DNA of 64,000 bases. It comes from JACMLD01 sp044227095 (GTDB taxonomy: Bacteria; Bacteroidota; Bacteroidia; Chitinophagales; Chitinophagaceae). Made by a program: the position numbers and the translations under genes. A model generated the notes under the pieces. The model was not told where the DNA came from, made no database searches, and worked only from the letters and a program-made list of their open reading frames with translations. The stretch lies in the NCBI GenBank assembly GCA_044227095.1, contig JBGAFV010000001.1:2356001-2420000 (forward strand). Reading direction: 5' to 3'. The stretch's first letter is position 1; every line of letters begins with the position of its first letter. Of this stretch, positions 53,248 through 62,482 are shown in pieces.

Positions 53248-54570
53248 ATGAAAATTATGAAATTTGGCGGTACCTCTGTAGGTAAGCCTGAACGTATGCA
53301 CCAGGTGGCGCAACTGGTTACTAAAGATGATGAGCCAACTATTGTGGTATTAAGTGCATTAAGCGGCACTACCAATGCCCTTGTTGCTATTGGTGAAAGT
53401 TTAAGCAAAGGTGAGAAGGAATCTGCCAAGCAGCAGATAGATAAACTGGAAGAACATTACCAGCAGTTCATTAGCGAACTGGTAAAAACACCTGCAGCAC
53501 AGCAAAAAGCCAAAGCCATTATAGCAGAGCATTTTGAATTCTTAAATATTATACTGAAGATTTCTTTCAACGAAGCGTTGAATAAAGATATACTTGCTCA
53601 GGGAGAATTACTGAGCACCAAACTTTTTTGTGTATACCTCGAAGAAAAGGGTATTGAACATCACTTATTGCCAGCGCTTGATTTTATGACTATCGACAGT
53701 TATGATGAACCACAGATAGGCAGTATAAAAGTAAAGCTTGCTCAAATTTTAAAAGAGCACGAGGCAAAAAAATTATTTATCACACAAGGTTATATCAGCC
53801 GCAATGCACGTGGCGAAGTAGATAACCTTAAACGTGGCGGAAGTGATTACAGTGCTTCATTGATTGCTGCTGCTATTAATGCAAGTGTTTGTGAAATATG
53901 GACGGATATTGACGGCATGCATAACAACGATCCACGTGTGGTAAAACAAACAAAAGCCATTGAGCAGTTAAGTTTTGATGAAGCGGCAGAGCTTGCATAT
54001 TTCGGTGCAAAAATTTTACACCCTGCTTCTATATGGCCGGCACAGCAATATAAAATTCCTGTAAAGCTGCTGAACACCATGCAGCCTGAAGCAAAAGGAA
54101 CATTAATTACACAACTTGCTGGTGGTAACGGGGTAAAAGCTATTGCGGCAAAAGATGGTATTATTGCTATTAAAATAAAAAGCAGCCGTATGCTATTGGC
54201 CTATGGTTTCTTAAGAAAGATTTTTGAAGTGTTTGAAAAATACAGAACGCCTATTGACATGATTACTACTTCTGAAGTAGCAGTATCATTAACTATAGAC
54301 AGTACGTTGCATTTAAAAGAAATTCTTAAAGAACTAGAACCATTTGGAACCACGGAAATAGATCACGACCAGAGTATTGTTTCTATTGTAGGTAATGAAC
54401 TGGCAACAACGCAAAACCTGCTTGCAAGGTTGTTTGATGCGTTGCAGCCAATACCTGTACGCATGGTTAGTTATGGTGGTAGCCCTCACAATGTTTCTAT
54501 ATTAATACCTGCTTCTTATAAAACACAAACTCTTCAGGTGTTGAACAAAGGATTGTTTGGACTGGATTAA
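53248..54570 (+). CDS. lysC: Aspartokinase
   Basis: 440 residues from the ATG at 53248, preceded by a run of seven G (53237-53243) and four bases. KFGGTSVG at 5-12 is the substrate-binding start, GGSDYSASLIAAAI the ATP/Asp region, and two C-terminal ACT domains (about 300-440) are implied by EVAVSLTIDST and VSIVGNE. It phosphorylates aspartate, the first step to Lys, Thr and Met, and ACT domains indicate feedback control. It is monofunctional (no homoserine dehydrogenase). The longer TTG frame upstream is not used. A terminator follows. Confidence 0.95.
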   Translation: MKIMKFGGTSVGKPERMHQVAQLVTKDDEPTIVVLSALSGTTNALVAIGESLSKGEKESAKQQIDKLEEHYQQFISELVKTPAAQQKAKAIIAEHFEFLNIILKISFNEALNKDILAQGELLSTKLFCVYLEEKGIEHHLLPALDFMTIDSYDEPQIGSIKVKLAQILKEHEAKKLFITQGYISRNARGEVDNLKRGGSDYSASLIAAAINASVCEIWTDIDGMHNNDPRVVKQTKAIEQLSFDEAAELAYFGAKILHPASIWPAQQYKIPVKLLNTMQPEAKGTLITQLAGGNGVKAIAAKDGIIAIKIKSSRMLLAYGFLRKIFEVFEKYRTPIDMITTSEVAVSLTIDSTLHLKEILKELEPFGTTEIDHDQSIVSIVGNELATTQNLLARLFDALQPIPVRMVSYGGSPHNVSILIPASYKTQTLQVLNKGLFGLD

Positions 54571-54592
54571 TAATAATTGAGATAATTATAGT

Positions 54593-54620
54593 AAAAAGCC
54601 CTCATAGCGAGGGCTTTTTT
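54593..54620 (+). terminator. Rho-independent terminator after lysC
   Basis: 11-bp stem AAAAAGCCCTC/GAGGGCTTTTT, loop ATAGC, U run on both sides. Confidence 0.93.
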
Positions 54621-54676
54621 ATTGCGCTTAATAATTGTAGGATTAATATAGATCTGTGTACCTCTGTGTTCTCCGC

Positions 54677-54688
54677 GTCTCCGTGGTT
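54677..54688. repeat. GTCTCCGTGGTT dispersed repeat copy
   Basis: One of four GTCTCCGTGGT copies (38464, 48413, 54677, 55942), here preceded by CTGTGTACCTCTGTGTTCTC, so the family is a degenerate run of CTCTGTG/CTCCGTG units. Confidence 0.65.
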
Positions 54689-54692
54689 ATGG

Positions 54693-55733
54693 TTACGGTT
54701 GTTGTTGCTGATCTTTTAGAACATTATCATTAACCTTTCTGTTTTTTAGTATGTTCACATAAGTAAGTGCAAGACGGTTGTTGTAATTCTCATAAGATTT
54801 TTGTGCCCAGCCAATAGCTTTATCAAGGTCTCCGTTTATTTCATTTATAATGGCCATATTGTAACAAGCTCTTCCTGCAATTTTTGGATTTGTATTATTT
54901 GTTTCCTTCAGCCACATTTCTTCAGCGCCTTTCCAGTTGCCGGTACGTGCCATTCTTGTACCAGTAGAAAAATTGTCTGTGCCTTTTATATAGTAATCGC
55001 GGTAAACCCTAATCCAGTAAGGAATTAATCGCTGCGCATATATATGACCGTTCTGGTTGCCTGCTTCTTTTACTGCTTCTTTTCTATTGATTAGCCCCCC
55101 GGCAGCCGCTACAGGGTTAATACCAGTAGCAGAATAATTAAGCGATTTGCCGCAGGAATATTCATCCAGAATATTTCGTCCGCGTGGGTCATAAATACGC
55201 CAACCAGTTTTTACCATAGTTTGCATATTGGCCTGTTGTTCTATTACTGGCACATTGCCTACCGGCGTTTTTAGCGAAGTGGGGATTGCCGCATAATTTA
55301 TTTTGGTATCGGTATCAAAAAATTCAAGTGCAAAAACAGCGTCTGCATTGTTTTCCGCACAAATTTTTTCTATTTCGGCCCACGATAACGGTGCTGGAAA
55401 AAAGCCCGGTGCTGCGTTGTTGGGTACTGAATTTTTAAGAGATTGAATATCTGTAAAGCGGTTGTTTTTCCATAGCTCGTCTGTTAAGCCTGTAATGCTT
55501 GCTTCTGCGCCTGCGGCATCCAGGCCCGGCCCTTCAAGCGTTACCACTTTATCAATGGCATCAAAAACTTTATTTTTTTTGGATACTTCACTGCGGTTGA
55601 TAACCGCAATTCTCTTTATGTCTTGCGGAACAGATACAGGTGCAGGTTCCTGCACGCTAATGTAAACGAGGTTTGTACTGCTGCAGGATGAGAAAATGAC
55701 CCCTGCCAGTAGGATGGCAATGTGTATTTTCAT
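54693..55733 (-). CDS. DUF6340 family lipoprotein with TPR-like C-terminus
   Basis: 346 residues from the ATG at 55731-55733 (48 more upstream codons are open but lack a signal). The signal peptide ends in SSC (C17, lipidated). The body has a beta-sheet region (IKRIAVINRSEVSKKNK), SWAEIEKICAENNADAVFALEFFDTDT, and a C-terminal helical part with TPR-like repeats (GNWKGAEEMWLKET, AGRACYNMAIINEINGDLDKAIGWAQKSY). The family is a Bacteroidota envelope lipoprotein of unknown function. Its neighbours are lysC (convergent) and an esterase. Confidence 0.78.
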   Translation of the reverse strand: MKIHIAILLAGVIFSSCSSTNLVYISVQEPAPVSVPQDIKRIAVINRSEVSKKNKVFDAIDKVVTLEGPGLDAAGAEASITGLTDELWKNNRFTDIQSLKNSVPNNAAPGFFPAPLSWAEIEKICAENNADAVFALEFFDTDTKINYAAIPTSLKTPVGNVPVIEQQANMQTMVKTGWRIYDPRGRNILDEYSCGKSLNYSATGINPVAAAGGLINRKEAVKEAGNQNGHIYAQRLIPYWIRVYRDYYIKGTDNFSTGTRMARTGNWKGAEEMWLKETNNTNPKIAGRACYNMAIINEINGDLDKAIGWAQKSYENYNNRLALTYVNILKNRKVNDNVLKDQQQQP

Positions 55734-55840
55734 GTATTGGATTTTGTATATAACGCTGATAGTGGCTGCTTGGTATGCAGACATAACCACAGCGGCACGG
55801 TGGGCAGAGGGATACAACGAGAGGCTTTCAAATAATAGTA

Positions 55841-55883
55841 GTTCGTGAGGACACGAACCATGGCTAAGTGGGGGCATGAGCCA
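55841..55883. repeat. TTCGTG/CACGAA hairpin copy 2 and TGGCT/AGCCA hairpin
   Basis: GTTCGTG pairs with CACGAAC (55841-55858); GGACACGAACCATG (55849-55862) is identical to bases in the hairpin at 11423-11459. A second stem TGGCT/AGCCA follows (55861-55883). Confidence 0.75.
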
Positions 55884-55941
55884 CGGCCAAGTGAGGTTAT
55901 ATGGAGATTTTAAATTGCCCGGTGCATGTCAGTGTTCTTTG

Positions 55942-55954
55942 TGTCTCCGTGGTT
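55942..55954. repeat. TGTCTCCGTGGTT dispersed repeat copy
   Basis: Fourth copy of the GTCTCCGTGGT family, seven bases before the esterase stop on the minus strand. Confidence 0.6.
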
Positions 55955-55960
55955 TGGCAC

Positions 55961-56881
55961 TCATTTAGCCAATCCATTTTTTTCCATCCAGGTTTTTAGC
56001 CAATCCATCCATTTATCGGAAGTTGTTTTATTGTTCATGCCAAAACCATGGCCTCCCTTTTCAAACAAATGTATTTCTGCCTGCACGCCATTTTTTTGCA
56101 AAGCATCATAAAACGAAATACTGTTTTGCACTTTTACAGCGCCATCATCTTTTGCATGCACTAAAAATGCAGGTGGTGTTTCTTTTGTTACCTGCATTTC
56201 ATTTGAGTAATAATTTATTTTTTCCTGCGAAGGGTTTTTACCAATAAGATTTGTTCTTGAGCCTATATGTGCAAGGCTATCTGTAAAGCTGATAACCGGA
56301 TAGAGCAATACCATAAAATCTGGGCGAAGGCTTACTTTCTTTTTATTATCAATAACAGGATGGTTAAAATGTGTACCTGCTGTAGACGCAAGATGTCCCC
56401 CTGCAGAAAAACCCATTATGCCGATTTTATTTTTATCGAGCCCCCATTTTTTTGCATCCATTCTTACTATTTGTATAGCACGTTGCGCATCCTGCAAAGG
56501 GCCAATTTCTTTATTCATCATTATGCTATCATCGGGTAAACGATATTTTAATACAAATGCAGTAACACCCCATTCGTTTAGTACTTGTGCAACATCAGTT
56601 CCCTCGTGAGAATAAGCAAGTATACCATAACCACCACCGGGGCAAATAATAACTGCTGTGCCATTTGCTTTTTCTTTGGGTGGAAAAAATGCAAGCAATG
56701 TTGGGTTGGATACTTTACTAACACGCAAAATGCCGTCTTTACCCATTTCAGATTTTTCGCGACTGGCAGGAATTGGTTTGGAATCGGGAACTTTTTTATA
56801 CAAGGGAATAATTTGCTGCGCAATAGATTTTGTCATTGAAACTGATGCTAAGAGTAATACTAAAACTAAAATATTTTTCAT
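55961..56881 (-). CDS. Exported alpha/beta-hydrolase (carbohydrate esterase-like)
   Basis: 306 residues. Signal peptide to about residue 21 (no lipobox). PGGGYG at 81-86 provides the oxyanion region, GFSAGG carries nucleophile S159, and AKDDGAVKV and KGGHGFG supply the acid and histidine. The pattern is that of BD-FAE/acetyl-xylan esterases. Periplasmic or secreted. Substrate unknown. It is one of two esterase-like enzymes in the window. Confidence 0.86.
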   Translation of the reverse strand: MKNILVLVLLLASVSMTKSIAQQIIPLYKKVPDSKPIPASREKSEMGKDGILRVSKVSNPTLLAFFPPKEKANGTAVIICPGGGYGILAYSHEGTDVAQVLNEWGVTAFVLKYRLPDDSIMMNKEIGPLQDAQRAIQIVRMDAKKWGLDKNKIGIMGFSAGGHLASTAGTHFNHPVIDNKKKVSLRPDFMVLLYPVISFTDSLAHIGSRTNLIGKNPSQEKINYYSNEMQVTKETPPAFLVHAKDDGAVKVQNSISFYDALQKNGVQAEIHLFEKGGHGFGMNNKTTSDKWMDWLKTWMEKNGLAK

Positions 56882-57297
56882 TCTTGAAAAGCTTGAAGGC
56901 CTAAGGTATAAGGTTTAAGGTTGTGTACAAAAAATGGAAGTAGTTATTTTAAACTGATCGGGTAAGAATCAGAAAGTGCATGCATGCTTAAGTTTCCGTC
57001 AAACGACGACGTAAGAAGATGTTATGCGGCCGAAGAAGTTAGACGAGTAATTTATTTTTAAACAGGCCTGAAGGGCCTTAATGATAATAACCATGGGTAC
57101 AACCCATGGTTATATGTAACACAAACACACAACCCTAAAAGGGTTGAATTATTAGGTTGAAGTGATCAGTAAAAAATTAAATGTAAAAGTGTGCGACGCA
57201 AGAAAAGCTTAATTGTAATTCTATTGCCTGGCTCATAAAAAAAATCCTGCCGTGCATTGCTGCAAAACAGGACTTTTTTATAATTATAATAAATGTC
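56882..57297. repeat. Hairpin cluster and terminator between queA and esterase
   Basis: Three inverted repeats: AGGCC/GGCCT (57064-57078), AACCATGGGT/ACCCATGGTT (57089-57111), CAACCCT/AGGGTTG (57130-57146). A terminator for queA is at 57237-57279. Otherwise no gene. Confidence 0.75.
57237..57279 (-). terminator. Rho-independent terminator after queA
   Basis: On the minus strand TCCTG/CAGGA with flanking A/T runs, large loop (18 bases). Located about 20 bases after the queA stop. Confidence 0.6.
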
Positions 57298-58347
57298 TTA
57301 GATAACAATCATGGCATCGCCATAGCTAAAAAAGCGGTATTTATCTTTAATGGCTTTTTTGTAAGCTTCCATTGCAAGATCATAACCAGCAAAAGCACAG
57401 GTCATAATCAGCAAGCTTGTTTTAGGCAAATGAAAATTGGTAACCAGTGCATCTGCAATATTGAATTCATACGGCGGGTGTATGAAGTGGTTGGTCCAGC
57501 CTTCTGATGGCTTCAATAATTTTTCTGCAGTAAAAGAACTTTCCATTGCACGCATGGTAGTTGTACCAATAGAGCAAATGCGGTGACCTTCTTTTTTTGC
57601 TTTGTTTACAATATTGCAGGCCACTTCTTCTATGCGATAATATTCAGCATCCATTTTATGTTTACTGAGATCTTCTACCTCTATAGGACGGAAAGTGCCA
57701 AGTCCTGTATGCAATGTTACTTCTGCAAAGCGGATACCTTTTATTTCAAGGCGTTTGATTAGTTCTTTACTGAAATGCAAACCGGCAGTTGGAGCTGCTA
57801 CTGCACCTTCGTGTTTTGCATATACAGTTTGGAAACGTTCTTTATCTTCTTCGTCTGGTTTGCGTTTGATGTATTTTGGCAATGGTGTTTCGCCTAAAAA
57901 TTCCAGCATCTGGCGAAATTCTTCATCTGTACCATCCCATAAAAAACGGATTGTACGTCCGCGGCTGGTGGTATTGTCTATTACTTCTGCTACCAGTTCA
58001 TCGGTTTCGCCAAAATATAATTTATTGCCAACACGTATTTTACGGGCCGGGTCTACAATTACATCCCAAAGGCGGTTTGGTTTGTTAAGTTCACGCAACA
58101 GGAACACTTCAATTTTAGCACCTGTTTTTTCTTTACGGCCATACATGCGAGCAGGAAAAACTTTTGTGTTGTTCACCACAAAAACATCCTTATCGTTAAA
58201 GTATTCCTGTATATCATGGAAATGTTTGTTTTCCATTAAACCGGTGTGACGGTGTACAACCATAAGGCGGCTGTCTTCTCGTCTTTTGGCAGGATTTTGT
58301 GCAATAAGATTTAGGGGAAGATCAAATCGGAACTGTGAAAGTTTCAT
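57298..58347 (-). CDS. queA: S-adenosylmethionine:tRNA ribosyltransferase-isomerase
   Basis: 349 residues. QueA motifs: FDLPLNLIAQNPAKRREDSRLMV, VFVVNNTKVFPARMYGRKEKTGAKIEVFLL, GAVAAPTAGLHFSKELI, LHTGLGTFRPIEVEDLSKHKMDAEYY, and HLPKTSLLIMTCAFAG. It makes epoxyqueuosine in the anticodon wobble of GUN tRNAs. No other queuosine gene is in the window. The gene has its own gap upstream (58348-58624) with an AAGCTACAAG-type repeat. Confidence 0.96.
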   Translation of the reverse strand: MKLSQFRFDLPLNLIAQNPAKRREDSRLMVVHRHTGLMENKHFHDIQEYFNDKDVFVVNNTKVFPARMYGRKEKTGAKIEVFLLRELNKPNRLWDVIVDPARKIRVGNKLYFGETDELVAEVIDNTTSRGRTIRFLWDGTDEEFRQMLEFLGETPLPKYIKRKPDEEDKERFQTVYAKHEGAVAAPTAGLHFSKELIKRLEIKGIRFAEVTLHTGLGTFRPIEVEDLSKHKMDAEYYRIEEVACNIVNKAKKEGHRICSIGTTTMRAMESSFTAEKLLKPSEGWTNHFIHPPYEFNIADALVTNFHLPKTSLLIMTCAFAGYDLAMEAYKKAIKDKYRFFSYGDAMIVI

Positions 58348-58534
58348 GTATCAAACGGGTTTAATATAGCGCCGCATGATACAAATCAGAACCCTGTAAA
58401 TTTATCAAACAAGGTAATTTACCGGAAACCTGCTTTTGAAACAGGTTTTATATCATGTTACGGCATGATTTTAAAGTGTGCAAATGTAAGACAAAAACCC
58501 CGAAAAGCAATAATTAGGGCTTCATTTGTGAATA

Positions 58535-58624
58535 AGCTGTAAGCTGAGGCCACAAGCTGTGAGTTACAAGCTACAAGTTATAGGCAGCTTGAAGCTTGTG
58601 GCTTGTAGCTATAACTTGCTTGTA
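58535..58624. repeat. ACAAGCTACAAG palindromic repeat
   Basis: CAAGTTATAG (58574-58583) and CTATAACTTG (58609-58618) form a perfect 10-bp inverted repeat in a region built of AAGCT/CAAGC units. Related units occur at 38351-38375. Confidence 0.65.
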
Positions 58625-60223
58625 CTAAAAATTTAAAGCAGGTGCTATAGCTAACGCAACCCTCTCCCCATCCATTGCAGCGCTTACAATGCCACCTGCG
58701 TAACCTGCACCTTCGCCAGCCGGATAGAAATTTTTTATTTGGGGATGTTGTAAAGATTCAGCGTTGCGTGGAATTCTTACCGGAGACGAAGTGCGTGATT
58801 CTGTTGCCACAACAATAGCATCATTGGTAAGATAGCCACGCATTTTTTTACCAAATGCTTTAAAGCCTTCCTGAAGGCTTTTAGCAACAAAGCCCGGCAA
58901 TACTTCTTTTAAATTAACGGGTGAAGTGCCCGGTAAATAAGAAGAAGCTGGCAATGACGAAGAAGTAATTCCTTTTACAAAATCGCCCATACGTTGTGCG
59001 GGTGCAACAAATTTTCCGCCACCTGCTTTATACGCTTGCTGCTCTACCAATTGTTGAAAATGCATGGTAACCAATGCAGGCGATGCCGCAAGTTTCTTTT
59101 TTATACCTGCTGAATGTTTGTTTATATAATCAATAGCATCTTTTTCATTTATCTCAGTTACCATACCAGAATTGGCAAAAGGGTTATTTCTTTTAGAAGG
59201 GCTCCATCCATTTACCACCAGTTCGTTTGCATTGGTAGAAGCGGGTGCAATTATACCACCAGGGCACATGCAAAAAGAAAACACACCACGCCCTTCTACC
59301 TGCTGTACCAGGCCATAGGATGCTGGTGGTAAAAATTCTCCGCGGTTACTGCAGTGATATTGTATACTATCTATAAGCGATTGGGGATGTTCTATTCTTA
59401 CGCCCAGTGCAAAAGGTTTTGCTTCAATAAGGATTTTTTTAGCAGCCAGCAGTTCAAAAATATCACGTGCAGAGTGGCCGGTTGCCAGTATTACAGCATC
59501 GGCTTCAAATACGTTGCCATCTGCTGTTGCAACACTTTTAATAATACCATCGTTAATTATTAGATCAACAACTTTTTTTTCAAAAAGGAACCTGCCTCCG
59601 CAATCCGTTATCTGTTGTCGCATAGCCGTAATAATTTGCGGCAATTTATTGGTGCCAATATGCGGATGTGCTTCGTATAAAATATTTTCCGGCGCACCAA
59701 ACTGGAAGAGCAATTGCAAGATGCGGTTTATATCTCCTCTTTTATGGCTACGCGTATATAATTTGCCATCGCTGTAAGTACCGGCACCGCCTTCTCCAAA
59801 ACAATAATTGCTTTCGGGGTTAATAATACCTTCTTTATTTAGTGATGCAAGATCCCTTCTTCTGTCTCTTACATTTTTTCCCCTTTCCAGTATTATAGGC
59901 TGTATACCCAGTTCTATTAATTGTAGTGCAGCAAACATGCCGCAGGGGCCTGCGCCGATAATAATAACTTTTCTATTTGCTTTAGATACATCTTTAAAAA
60001 CAACGGGTACAAAATTGTTTGCAATAAAAGGTTCATTAATAAAAGCGGTAACGCTAAGGTTTATCCATACCTGCTTGCCCCTTGCATCAATTGATTTTTT
60101 GGTGATATGATATCCTGTAATGCTTGTTTCTTTTACACCGGCAGTGCGGGCAATATATTGTGTAATAAACTGGGCATCGGCTGCTTCTGATGGCAGCAAT
60201 TTGCAGGTAATGTGTTGTTGCAT
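58625..60223 (-). CDS. FAD-dependent dehydrogenase-like flavoprotein
   Basis: 532 residues. FAD-binding GAGPCGMFAALQL (94-106), ILERGKNVRDRRRD, then a second nucleotide region DAVILATGHSARDIFELL and the C-terminal PAGEGAGYAGGIVSAAMDG. The layout (N-terminal RNA-binding-like 80-residue region, then a large flavoprotein core with CFGEGGAGTYSDGKL) matches an uncharacterised FAD-dependent oxidoreductase family. Cytosolic. The substrate is unknown. Upstream is a 644-base gap before dnaA. Confidence 0.85.
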   Translation of the reverse strand: MQQHITCKLLPSEAADAQFITQYIARTAGVKETSITGYHITKKSIDARGKQVWINLSVTAFINEPFIANNFVPVVFKDVSKANRKVIIIGAGPCGMFAALQLIELGIQPIILERGKNVRDRRRDLASLNKEGIINPESNYCFGEGGAGTYSDGKLYTRSHKRGDINRILQLLFQFGAPENILYEAHPHIGTNKLPQIITAMRQQITDCGGRFLFEKKVVDLIINDGIIKSVATADGNVFEADAVILATGHSARDIFELLAAKKILIEAKPFALGVRIEHPQSLIDSIQYHCSNRGEFLPPASYGLVQQVEGRGVFSFCMCPGGIIAPASTNANELVVNGWSPSKRNNPFANSGMVTEINEKDAIDYINKHSAGIKKKLAASPALVTMHFQQLVEQQAYKAGGGKFVAPAQRMGDFVKGITSSSLPASSYLPGTSPVNLKEVLPGFVAKSLQEGFKAFGKKMRGYLTNDAIVVATESRTSSPVRIPRNAESLQHPQIKNFYPAGEGAGYAGGIVSAAMDGERVALAIAPALNF

Positions 60224-60867
60224 AATGTGTCTGGTAGTTTACCGGAAAACAATGTTGCAAAAGTACCGCATTGCATGAATGCGCTGTAAAAGATTTATTA
60301 AAAAGGGAAAATTTTTTATGAAAATATTTCCGGAAGGTTTGTATAAGTTGGTAGTAAATAATTAGTATCTTCAGAAGCAACGGGTAACATAAGAATATAC
60401 ATAAAAGCTGCTGCGGCATTATCTGTTTTGCTTACCACATTCTTATACTGTAATACAACAAATTTGAATAGGAAATTTTATTCACAAAAAAGAATATTGC
60501 GGCAAATTTATTTTTTATAAACAACGGAATATTTTTTTGATGATGTTGCTGTTGAATTGACAGGAAAAGTATAAAAATAAAAAGGGCTTACACAGAACAA
60601 AATATATGCCTGTAAAGGGTTACAGGGCATACAAACAAAAAGGTTTAAGGCTGATATTATTTTGCTTTGTAGAATAAATAATGGGCTAATTTTTTTTTAT
60701 TCTTACAGGTAAAAAAACATGTGAATAAAAAATTTTTTATTCAACAAAAAGTTTTGATATTCGTTCCCCTGCGTTACTTTTTAAACCAGTTGTCCAGGTC
60801 TGACGATCCTATGAAAAATGTACTGACAAATAATAATAATAACCCGTTATAAATTGCTATCCCAATA
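60224..60867. other. AT-rich intergenic region before dnaA, candidate origin (oriC)
   Basis: Two exact TTATTCACA DnaA-box-like sites, one on plus (60478-60486) and one on minus (60720-60728), flank an AT-rich segment. A perfect 22-bp palindrome of A/T (60722-60743) overlaps the second site, and ATGCCTGTAA/TTACAGGGCAT forms a hairpin near 60607-60631. The location beside dnaA supports an origin, but only two boxes are visible, and in Bacteroidota dnaA is not always at the origin. Confidence 0.35.
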
Positions 60868-62298
60868 ATGACCAAAACTTTCGATAAAGCCTGGAGTAGT
60901 TGTCTTGAAATAATAAAAGATATCGTTGAGTGGCAGCATTTCAATACATGGTTTCAGCCTATTAAACCCGTAGAACTAAAAGAAAACGTTTTAACCATAC
61001 AAGTACCCAGTCAGTTCTTTTATGAGTACCTTGAAGAGCATTATGTAAATTTATTGGCAAAGACTTTGCGCAGGGTAATGGGTAAAGATGCCCGGTTGGA
61101 ATATCGCATAATGGTAGACAGTGGCAACCACAACAACAAGCCGCTAACTATGGATGTACCTGCGCAGGGTTATAAAAGTTTTTCAAACGAAATGGATTTT
61201 CCTTTAATCATAAATACACCTGTTAAGAACCCGTTTGTAATACCGGGCCTTAAAAAAATGCAGATTGATCCGCAGTTAAACGGATCATATACTTTTGATG
61301 CATTTGTAGAAGGCGACAGCAACCGTGTGGCACGCCGCGCAGGTAAAACAGTTGCCGAAAAACCAGGCGCCAATTCTTTTAACCCACTGGTTATTTATGG
61401 TGGTGTAGGCCTTGGTAAAACACACCTAGCACAAGCAATTGGCAACGAAGTAAAACGCCTGCATAATAATAAGGTAGTATTATATGTAAGCTCAGAAAAA
61501 TTCATTAACCAGTTTATAGACCACAGCCGTAATAATGCTGTAAATGATTTTATACATTTTTATCAGTTGATAGATGTATTGATTATTGATGATGTGCAGT
61601 TCTTTAACCGTGCAGAAAGATCACAGGATGCATTTTTTGCCATCTTCAATCACCTGCACCAAAGTGGTAAGCAACTGGTATTAACATCAGACAAACCACC
61701 CAAAGACCTTGACGGCGTACAAGAGCGTTTGCTCAGCCGTTTTCGCTGGGGCCTCAGTGCAGACCTTCAGGTACCAGATTATGAAACAAGAATTGAAATT
61801 CTTGAACGCAAAATGAAAAACGACGGCCTCGATATGCCTCGTGAAGTAGTTAAATACCTGGCTTATAATATAAACAGCAATGTGCGTGAGCTGGAAGGTG
61901 CATTAATATCCCTTCTGGCACAATCTTCGCTAAACAGAAGGGAAATAGACCTTGATTTGGCCAAGAAAGTGCTTAGAAATTTTGTAAAAACATCATCCAA
62001 AGAAATTACAATAGACACTATCCAGAAAATGGTATGTGATTATTTTGATGTACCCTACGACAAACTTCTTCAAAAAACAAGAAAAAGAGAAATTGTACAG
62101 GCACGCCAGATTACTATGTACCTCGCTAAAGCATTTACAAAGAATTCTCTTAAAACAATTGGCGAACATTTTGGAGGAAGGGACCACACTACGGTTATAC
62201 ATTCTTGCCAGACCGTAAAAGATTTGATGGATACTGATAATGTTTTCCGCGAAAACGTAATGGAATTACAGCAGAAAGTACAGTTGGCTGCTATGTAA
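60868..62298 (+). CDS. dnaA: Chromosomal replication initiator protein
   Basis: 476 residues, family length. Domain I (1-80), a short linker, AAA+ domain with Walker A GGVGLGKTH (178-186) and Walker B LIIDDVQFF (238-246), and domain IV with the DnaA-box-binding signature GGRDHTTVIHS (436-446). It opens the origin and recruits helicase. The upstream region carries DnaA-box-like sites that may serve origin function or autoregulation. A terminator lies 40 bases downstream. Confidence 0.97.
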   Translation: MTKTFDKAWSSCLEIIKDIVEWQHFNTWFQPIKPVELKENVLTIQVPSQFFYEYLEEHYVNLLAKTLRRVMGKDARLEYRIMVDSGNHNNKPLTMDVPAQGYKSFSNEMDFPLIINTPVKNPFVIPGLKKMQIDPQLNGSYTFDAFVEGDSNRVARRAGKTVAEKPGANSFNPLVIYGGVGLGKTHLAQAIGNEVKRLHNNKVVLYVSSEKFINQFIDHSRNNAVNDFIHFYQLIDVLIIDDVQFFNRAERSQDAFFAIFNHLHQSGKQLVLTSDKPPKDLDGVQERLLSRFRWGLSADLQVPDYETRIEILERKMKNDGLDMPREVVKYLAYNINSNVRELEGALISLLAQSSLNRREIDLDLAKKVLRNFVKTSSKEITIDTIQKMVCDYFDVPYDKLLQKTRKREIVQARQITMYLAKAFTKNSLKTIGEHFGGRDHTTVIHSCQTVKDLMDTDNVFRENVMELQQKVQLAAM

Positions 62299-62337
62299 AC
62301 CCAAGAGAAATCAGCTTTAATAAAATAATTATAAAAG

Positions 62338-62366
62338 AATCCCGGTAAAAGCCGGGATTTCTTTTT
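62338..62366 (+). terminator. Rho-independent terminator after dnaA
   Basis: Stem AATCCCGG/CCGGGATT, loop of six, then TTTCTTTTT. Confidence 0.85.
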
Positions 62367-62482
62367 GGAGTTGAACGGTTAATTGCTATTTTTGCCGCCC
62401 GCAAACAATGAGTTGCGGGTTGTTTATCAACCGGGGAGAGAGAATGTTGCAGTAATAATAAAAGCTCTTATTTAATAATATT

